DNA of 64,000 nt from CAZQFV01 sp964592645 (lineage in GTDB: Bacteria; Chloroflexota; Chloroflexia; DTKN01), in the NCBI GenBank assembly GCA_964592645.1, contig CAZQFV010000013.1, positions 1 through 64,000 on the forward strand, in the 5' to 3' direction. The position numbers were made by a program, and so were the translations under genes. How positions within the stretch are numbered: position 1 is the stretch's first letter; each line of letters opens with the position of its first letter. Below the pieces are notes generated by a model. The model ran no database searches. It was not told the origin of the DNA and saw nothing but the letters and a program-made list of their open reading frames with translations. Of the stretch, positions 59,507 through 64,000 are shown in pieces.

Positions 59507-60091
59507 CTACGCAGGTGTGCCCGGGACGACATGGCAGTGCCGGCAGCGGGCCTCGTAGGTCTCGGCCGCGCCGACCAGGATAACCGGGTCGTCGTAGGAA
59601 GCCGGCCGGCCGTCGATCAGGCGCTGGGTGCGGCTGGCCGGGGCCCCGCAGCGCACGCAGATGGCCTGCAGCTTGGTCACGACCTCGGCGCGGGCCAGCA
59701 GTGCGGGCATCGCGCCAAAGGGCTGGCCGCGAAAGTCCATGTCCAGCCCGGCCACGATCACCCGCACCCCGCGGTCGGCCAGCGTCTCGCACAGCTCGAC
59801 TATGGCGCTGTCCAGGAACTGGGCCTCGTCGATGGCCACTACTTCGGTGTCCGGATCGATGCGCTCGGTAATCTGCGCGCAGTCGTCCACCGGCACGGCC
59901 ACCGCCCGCAGGCCGTTGTGCGAGGCCAAGTGCTCGGCCGTGTAGCGGGCGTCGATGGCCGGCTTGAACACCTGCACCTTCTTGCGGGCAATCTCCGCCC
60001 GGCGCACCCGCCGGATCAGTTCCTCCGTCTTGCCGCTGAACATCCCGCCGCAGATCACCTCGATCTGTCCCTGGTGCGCGTCCCCACTCAT
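59507..60091 (-). CDS. tdk: Thymidine kinase (type II, zinc-containing)
   Basis: The 194-residue kinase phosphorylates thymidine for dTTP salvage. It has a P-loop in GGMFSGKTEE, the DEAQF motif, a lasso-type region, and zinc cysteines in CVRCG and CRHCH. ATG 60091 is preceded by AAAGGAG; the longer frame upstream runs through a terminator and is rejected. Length is typical. Confidence 0.94.
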   Translation of the reverse strand: MSGDAHQGQIEVICGGMFSGKTEELIRRVRRAEIARKKVQVFKPAIDARYTAEHLASHNGLRAVAVPVDDCAQITERIDPDTEVVAIDEAQFLDSAIVELCETLADRGVRVIVAGLDMDFRGQPFGAMPALLARAEVVTKLQAICVRCGAPASRTQRLIDGRPASYDDPVILVGAAETYEARCRHCHVVPGTPA

Positions 60092-60122
60092 CGGCTGCTC
60101 CTTTCGCCAGCTCGCCATCTCT

Positions 60123-60163
60123 AAAGAAAAGGAGAAGGCTCGGCGACGAGGAGCCTCCTCCTT
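60123..60163 (-). terminator. Rho-independent terminator after rpmE
   Basis: Minus strand: AAGGAG..GGCTC pairs with GAGCC..CTCCTT (60163-60129), with a 9-base loop and a 2x2 internal loop, followed by TTTTCTTT. It separates the ribosomal protein genes from tdk, so tdk may depend on read-through or its own promoter. Confidence 0.7.
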
Positions 60164-60191
60164 ATGGACAAGCAAACGGACCCGGAGGCGG

Positions 60192-60524
60192 CTACTCGGC
60201 CTCCTCCGTAGGTTCGGCGGTCTCCCCGGCCACGCCGGTATCTTCCGGGACCTCGATCAGGATACGGGCCCGCCGGCGCTCCGCCTTGGCCTGGCGGCGC
60301 GTCTCGTGCTGCTGGGCCAGGCGCTGGCTGACCTCGACCCGCTGCATAAAGCGCTCCACCTGGCCGGCCGAGTCCACGATGCGCTGCTCGCCCGTGTAGA
60401 ACGGATGGCACTTGGAGCAGACGTCCGTCTTCAGGACCGGGCGCGTGGACCGCGTCTTCCAACTGTTGCCGCAGGCGCAGGTCACCGTGCACTCGACATA
60501 CTCGGGATGGATCTTGGGCTTCAA
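60192..60524 (-). CDS. rpmE: 50S ribosomal protein L31 with C-terminal extension
   Basis: The 110-residue protein is a zinc-type L31 (IHPEYVECTVTCACGNSW, DVCSKCHPFYTGEQRIVD) followed by about 35 extra residues: a charged Gln/Arg-rich segment and an acidic end (ETAEPTEEAE). Ordinary L31 is about 70 residues. It lies 15 bases after rpmA. Confidence 0.94.
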   Translation of the reverse strand: MKPKIHPEYVECTVTCACGNSWKTRSTRPVLKTDVCSKCHPFYTGEQRIVDSAGQVERFMQRVEVSQRLAQQHETRRQAKAERRRARILIEVPEDTGVAGETAEPTEEAE

Positions 60525-60539
60525 CGGTGCCTCCTCCGG

Positions 60540-60797
60540 CTATGCTTCCGGGTACACGCTGACGCGCTTCTGGTCCGCCGAGTGCTGCTCGAAGCGAACA
60601 AAGCCGTCGATCAACGAAAAGATGGTATGGTCGCGGCCCAGCCCCACATTCGTGCCCGGCTTGATCTTGGTCCCGCGCTGCCGCAGGATGATCGTCCCGG
60701 CCAGGACGTACTGGCCGCCGTAACGCTTGATCCCCAGCCGTTTGGAATGGCTGTCGCGCCCGTTGCGCGTGCTGCCTACACCTTTCTTGTGGGCCAT
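60540..60797 (-). CDS. rpmA: 50S ribosomal protein L27
   Basis: The 85-residue protein has the typical AHKKGVGSTRNGRDSHSKRLG N-terminus and the KIKPGTNVGLGRD loop. It begins directly with MAHKKG, with no Firmicutes-type cleaved leader. It is second in the rplU-rpmA-rpmE operon. Confidence 0.97.
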   Translation of the reverse strand: MAHKKGVGSTRNGRDSHSKRLGIKRYGGQYVLAGTIILRQRGTKIKPGTNVGLGRDHTIFSLIDGFVRFEQHSADQKRVSVYPEA

Positions 60798-60812
60798 CGT
60801 ACCTCCTTGCGG

Positions 60813-61124
60813 CTACCCCTCGATCGCCTCGATGAGCAGGCGGGTGAGCTCCTGGCGGTGCCCGCTGAGGCGGCGATAGCGCTTCTTGCTCTTGTACTTG
60901 AAGACGTCGATCTTCGGACCGCGGTCGTGGGCCAACACGGTGGCCCGCACCCGGGCCCCGGCGACCACCGGCGAACCCAGGCGGACGTTGTCCTCGGACG
61001 AGACCATCAACACCTCGCCCAGGTCGATCTCCTGGCCGACCTCAAAGGGCAGCCGCTCCACCTCGACCGTCTGGCCCGGCTCGACCCTGTACTGTTTTCC
61101 CCCGGTGCGGACAATGGCAAACAC
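60813..61124 (-). CDS. rplU: 50S ribosomal protein L21
   Basis: The 103-residue protein (VFAIVRTGGKQYRVEPGQ...KSKKRYRRLSGHRQELTRLLI) is L21. It starts at GTG 61124, with AAGGAG seven bases upstream; the longer frame runs into the promoter region. It heads the rplU-rpmA-rpmE operon from the promoter at 61168-61196. Confidence 0.95.
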   Translation of the reverse strand: MFAIVRTGGKQYRVEPGQTVEVERLPFEVGQEIDLGEVLMVSSEDNVRLGSPVVAGARVRATVLAHDRGPKIDVFKYKSKKRYRRLSGHRQELTRLLIEAIEG

Positions 61125-61167
61125 GTTGGTGCTCCTTGTCAACTCAGTCTCAATTACGCAAGGGGTT

Positions 61168-61196
61168 ATGATAACAGAAAAGGGGGCATTTGTCAA
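61168..61196 (-). promoter_or_regulatory. Promoter for the rplU operon
   Basis: Minus strand: TTGACA (61196-61191), 17-base spacer, TATCAT (61173-61168). Confidence 0.82.
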
Positions 61197-61200
61197 ATTG

Positions 61201-61228
61201 CCATCCCCCCGGAAAACCCGGGGGATGG
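61201..61228. repeat. 28-bp palindrome between rplU and GGDEF promoters
   Basis: CCATCCCCC (61201-61209) pairs with GGGGGATGG (61220-61228); the centre adds two more pairs around AAAA. It lies upstream of both -35 boxes, so it is DNA rather than transcript structure and a possible operator. Confidence 0.6.
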
Positions 61229-61253
61229 CCCCCTTGACGATAGGTGTTCAGAG

Positions 61254-61282
61254 TTGCGGGCGCGGGGTTCCTGTGCTATGAT
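61254..61282 (+). promoter_or_regulatory. Promoter for the GGDEF-type regulator gene
   Basis: TTGCGG (61254-61259), 17-base spacer, TATGAT (61277-61282). The leader is about 100 bases. Confidence 0.72.
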
Positions 61283-61390
61283 GCGGCCAGCATCGGTCGG
61301 AGGATATTGATCTCGGCAGAACCCTGAAGTCGGCGCACGCGGATTTCGGCTTCAAGGTAGTATAGCGAGGCATACAGGAGTCGGTAGGTC

Positions 61391-63022
61391 TTGGACAAGA
61401 CTGCGGAAAACGAGGCCCTCTCCCGCTTTGCCCACGCCTTTGGCTCGCCGCTGACGGCGCTGCAGAGCGCCGTGCGCATGCTGGCGCTGCTGCACCCCGA
61501 CGCTCCGCCGGACGAGCAGCGCATCTATGAGCTCCTGGAACGCAACTGCCGCCGGCTGGCCGGCACCGTTGAGCGGCTGTTGGCGGCGACCACCGTCAAG
61601 GGCCAGATGATCCATGTGGCCCTGCCGGCCAGCCAGGTCGACGGCGGGCCGGCCTTTGCCGCCGCCGAGGTCGAGGCTGCCCCCACCGCCGCGGTCGACA
61701 ACTCCGCCGCGCGCCCCGGCCTCCTGGTCGTCGACGACGACCCGGCCGCGCGCGCCCTGCTCTCCTCCATACTCCGGCAGGCCGGCTACGAGGTGCAAAC
61801 CGCCGCCGACGCCGCCGCCGCCGTGGACCTGGCCCGCGAGCTGCGCCCGGCCCTGATCACCCTCGACCTGGCCATGCCCGGGGTCGACGGCAGCCGCCTG
61901 CTGCCGGTGTTCAAGGAAGACCCCGCCATCAAGGACATCCCCGTGCTGGTGATCTCTGCCCTGGTAGCCGGCGGGCGCATCCAGGTGCCCGGCGCGGCCG
62001 GGGCCATCTCCAAGCCGGTCCACCGCAATCTGCTGCTGCGCGCCGTCGAGGACATCCTGCAGCCCAAGGAGGCGACCCCCTCCTACCGCGGCAAGATCCT
62101 GCTCGTGGACGACGAGGAGGACATCCGCCGGCCGCTGGCCATGCACCTCAACGAGCAGGGCTACGCCGTCTTTGAGCTGGGCGAGGGCAGCGCCACGGCC
62201 GAGGCGGCGCGCTTCTGGGAGCCCAACCTGATCCTCCTGGACCTGCGCCTGCCCGACGCCGACGGCATGGAGCTGCTGCACGCCCTGAAGGAGGACTGGC
62301 GCACCAGCGCCATCCCGGTGGTCTTGCTCTCCTCCGAGCAGCGCCCCGAGGAAAAGGCCCGCGCCTTTCAGTTGAACGCCGACGACTATATCACCAAGCC
62401 CTACTCCCCCGTGGAGCTGTTGGCGCGCGTCGAGGCCGTACTGCGCCGCCGGGAGACCGAGTTCTCCACCAGCCCCAGCACCCGGCTGCCCGGCAACACG
62501 GCCATCGAGCGCGTGCTGCGCGAGCGCATCGCCGGCGACAAGCCCTTTGCCGTCTGCTACGCCGACCTGGACAACTTCAAGGCCTATAACGACGTCTACG
62601 GCTTCCTCAAGGGGGACGGCGTTATCCACCAGGTGGCGCGGATCATCCTGGATTCGGTGCGCGGCAAGGGCGAGCCGGATGATTTCGTCGGGCACATCGG
62701 CGGCGACGACTTTGTCATCGTCACCCGCCCCGCGCTGGCCGCGCCGATCTGCCAGCGCATCGTGGAAGAGTTCGAGCAGGTCATCCCCCTCTACTACGAC
62801 GCCGACACGCGCGCCCGGGGGTACATCGAGACCATCGACCGCCAGGGCCGGCCGGCCCGCTTCCCCCTGATGACCATCACCCTGGTCATCATCAGCAACG
62901 AGCACCGCACCATCGACCACCCCGGCCAGATCAGCGACATCGCCGCCGAGCTGAAGCGCAAGGCCAAGTCTATGCCCGGCAGCACCATCCTGCGCGATCA
63001 ACGGATGGACCGGCCGCGGTAG
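61391..63022 (+). CDS. Signalling protein DHp-like - REC - REC - GGDDF
   Basis: The 543-residue cytosolic protein starts (TTG 61391) with a helical region resembling a histidine-kinase dimerisation domain (about 5-75); AHAFGSPLTALQ aligns with the H-box SHELRTPLTAI and keeps the His. No ATPase domain follows. Two receiver domains come next: about 108-230 (LLVVDDDPAARALL, LDLAMPGVDG, SKPV) and 232-355 (ILLVDDEEDIRR, LLDLRLPDADG, TKPYS). The C-terminal diguanylate-cyclase-like domain (about 370-535) has GGDDF in place of GG(D/E)EF, so its activity is uncertain. It is divergent from rplU. Confidence 0.85.
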   Translation: MDKTAENEALSRFAHAFGSPLTALQSAVRMLALLHPDAPPDEQRIYELLERNCRRLAGTVERLLAATTVKGQMIHVALPASQVDGGPAFAAAEVEAAPTAAVDNSAARPGLLVVDDDPAARALLSSILRQAGYEVQTAADAAAAVDLARELRPALITLDLAMPGVDGSRLLPVFKEDPAIKDIPVLVISALVAGGRIQVPGAAGAISKPVHRNLLLRAVEDILQPKEATPSYRGKILLVDDEEDIRRPLAMHLNEQGYAVFELGEGSATAEAARFWEPNLILLDLRLPDADGMELLHALKEDWRTSAIPVVLLSSEQRPEEKARAFQLNADDYITKPYSPVELLARVEAVLRRRETEFSTSPSTRLPGNTAIERVLRERIAGDKPFAVCYADLDNFKAYNDVYGFLKGDGVIHQVARIILDSVRGKGEPDDFVGHIGGDDFVIVTRPALAAPICQRIVEEFEQVIPLYYDADTRARGYIETIDRQGRPARFPLMTITLVIISNEHRTIDHPGQISDIAAELKRKAKSMPGSTILRDQRMDRPR

Positions 63023-63176
63023 CAGGGACAAAGCATTGCCTGCCGGCCCCAAGGCGGCGCGGTAGGGGCGAGACATTGCCCACCGCTCCCCACGGCGGCA
63101 AGAAAGAGGATGCGCGCCATCCTCTCCGACCGCCCCGGCAGAAAAGCAGGCAATGTCTCGCCCCTACCGCGCCGCC
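63014..63176. repeat. 28-bp inverted repeat (REP-like) with a degenerate third copy
   Basis: Perfect arms 63053-63080 and 63149-63176 (GGTAGGGGCGAGACATTGCC core) flank an inner hairpin (AGAGGATG/CATCCTCT). A degenerate copy with GGTAGCAGGGACAAAGCATT lies at 63018-63040. The right arm supplies the stop codon of the minus-strand gene ending at 63164. It probably forms a long hairpin between convergent genes. Confidence 0.8.
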
Positions 63177-63538
63177 CGCAGCATCTCCTGCTGCACGTGC
63201 AGCGCCTCCTGGACATCGTCCGGGGCCACGTAGCCCAGGGCGATCCAGATCTCGCCGATGCGGCGGGTGAACCCTTCCGCCTGCTGGACATTGAGCCCGG
63301 TCTCCATCTGCGCCCGCGTGATCTTGTGCATGTCCAGCAGGATCTTGCCCAGCATAATATGCAGCTTCTGCCCCGAGGCCTCCCAGAGGTCCCGGGTGGT
63401 GCTCAAGCAAGCGTGGGCCTTGCGTTTGATCGGGCGCGTACCCCACTTCTTGCGCAGCTCTGGATGGGTGCAGTACCCCCAGCCCTGCTGTTCGCTGGGA
63501 TCGAAATACGCGCAGTTTCCACAGCGGCGATCGGCCAA
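63164..63538 (-). CDS. Small protein with Cys cluster and MshEN-like domain
   Basis: The 124-residue protein has an N-terminal Cys cluster (CGNCAYFDPSEQQGWGYC ... HACLS), likely a metal site, and a C-terminal region with two copies of a LG-x-I/L...GY/K-I/V...L-x-x-Q pattern (LGKILLDMHKITRAQMETGL; RIGEIWIALGYVAPDDVQEA). This resembles the T2SS-E N-terminal/MshEN fold, which binds cyclic-di-GMP in some ATPases. The start is TTG 63538, with AGGAGG seven bases upstream; an outer TTG overlaps the ribosome site. The stop lies in a REP-like arm. Function is inferred only. Confidence 0.75.
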   Translation of the reverse strand: MADRRCGNCAYFDPSEQQGWGYCTHPELRKKWGTRPIKRKAHACLSTTRDLWEASGQKLHIMLGKILLDMHKITRAQMETGLNVQQAEGFTRRIGEIWIALGYVAPDDVQEALHVQQEMLRAAR

Positions 63539-63611
63539 CTGGCTCCTCCTTTCCAACTCGATCCGACTGGCCGGCAGAGGCGATCAGGGCATGCCCACCT
63601 CCAGGCGCTGC

Positions 63612-64000
63612 TCACAGCGCTACGCGCTGGTACCCCTCCTGGAGCATCGTCCGCACCGCGCCCAGCACCACCTGCAGGTCGGCCGGCCGGTGGACATAGT
63701 CCAGATCGTTGGTGTCGATGCTCAAGAGCGGGGTCCGATTGTACTCGGCGAAGAACGACTCATAGACCTGGCGCAGGCTCTCGATGTAGTCGATCTCCAT
63801 GCTGCGCTCGAAGGAGCGGTCGCGCTGGGCGATGCGCCCCATCAGCACGTCCAGCCGGGCCCGCAGGTAAACCACCAGGTCCGGCTTGACCGTGCGGTCG
63901 GCCAGGATCTCGTAGAGCCGTTCGTACATCTCCCACTCGTCGCCGCTCAAGTTGAGGCGGGCAAAGATGCGGTCCTTTTCCAGGAGGTAATCGCCGATCA
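63612..64000 (-). CDS. Deoxynucleoside kinase (dAK/dGK type), 5' part cut by the window edge
   Basis: The visible C-terminal 129 residues match the deoxyadenosine/deoxyguanosine kinase family: DYLLEKDRIFARLNLSGDEW, PDLVVYLRARLDVLMGRIAQR and the Arg-rich lid RDRSFERSMEIDYIESL. The P-loop and the start lie beyond position 64000; an in-frame TTG at 63950 is internal. It phosphorylates deoxynucleosides for dNTP salvage, complementing tdk, the dCMP-type deaminase and the dGTPase. Confidence 0.9.
   Translation of the reverse strand, partial: IGDYLLEKDRIFARLNLSGDEWEMYERLYEILADRTVKPDLVVYLRARLDVLMGRIAQRDRSFERSMEIDYIESLRQVYESFFAEYNRTPLLSIDTNDLDYVHRPADLQVVLGAVRTMLQEGYQRVAL

Noticed and set aside
1..64000. 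tRNA genes, rRNA genes, prophage, insertion sequences
   Set aside because: Gaps between genes are short and none holds a cloverleaf-like sequence; no transposase, integrase or phage structural protein was recognised.

Overview
The window is a GC-rich, densely coded stretch of a bacterial chromosome, most likely from an uncultured member of the Chloroflexota (Anaerolineae/Ardenticatenia side). This rests on the gene content, on the many secreted proteins with long Pro/Thr linkers, and on a YLP(L/I)(V/I)x(K/R) motif at or near the end of several exported proteins, which I associate with this phylum. No alignment or phylogeny could be run. I see 56 protein genes (one cut by the right edge), no rRNA or tRNA, no CRISPR array, no prophage and no insertion sequence. 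No gene-free gap exceeds 300 bases.

Layout. 1-4.3 kb: a secreted Kelch/PKD protein and, divergently, an SUMF1-type lipoprotein lacking the catalytic cysteines. 4.4-12.1 kb (+): an envelope operon with a TMEM43-like membrane protein, a secreted HExxH metallopeptidase, a protein with two LytR_C domains, a LysM/polysaccharide deacetylase, a GatD-type amidotransferase and a clan GH-A glycosidase. 12.1-16.6 kb (-): SDR, dCMP-type deaminase, QueA and two tandem M42 aminopeptidases. 16.7-19.7 kb (+): PIN/TRAM protein, IspD, IspF and Sir2. 19.7-20.9 kb (-): XRE-cupin regulator, small membrane protein, lone receiver. 21.1-31.9 kb (+): three alkaline-phosphatase-superfamily enzymes, the middle one fused to a lipid-flippase-like membrane region, then dGTPase, ArgS and a GT4 glycosyltransferase. 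31.9-43.1 kb (-): LysR, a dnaN operon carrying two DUF3048 lipoprotein/membrane proteins and a secreted subtilisin, an M14-like protein and two acyl-CoA dehydrogenases. 43.3 kb (+): an M23 lipoprotein. 44.3-48.4 kb (-): rpsU, an NYN-LOTUS protein, a multi-spanning membrane subtilisin and an overlapping membrane ORF. 48.5-51.6 kb (-): fur/zur-znuACB-type metal uptake operon with a perfect 21-bp palindrome over its transcription start. 51.7-57.5 kb: formiminotransferase-cyclodeaminase (-), then maf, pfk and a secreted beta-propeller protein (+). 57.6-61.1 kb (-): rplU-rpmA-rpmE, tdk, proS and an ASCH protein. 61.4-64 kb: a DHp-REC-REC-GGDDF protein (+), convergent with a small protein that looks like a MshEN-type domain, and the 3' part of a deoxynucleoside kinase.

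Regulation can be read unusually well. About fifteen sigma-70-type promoters are visible, nearly all with 17-bp spacing, including divergent pairs at 3.3, 16.6, 21.0, 43.2 and 61.2 kb. These promoters, with Shine-Dalgarno sequences, move many gene starts inward from the longest open frame. Short repeats of lower GC sit in several gaps and even inside one coding region; a 28-bp inverted repeat lies between the convergent genes at 63.1 kb.
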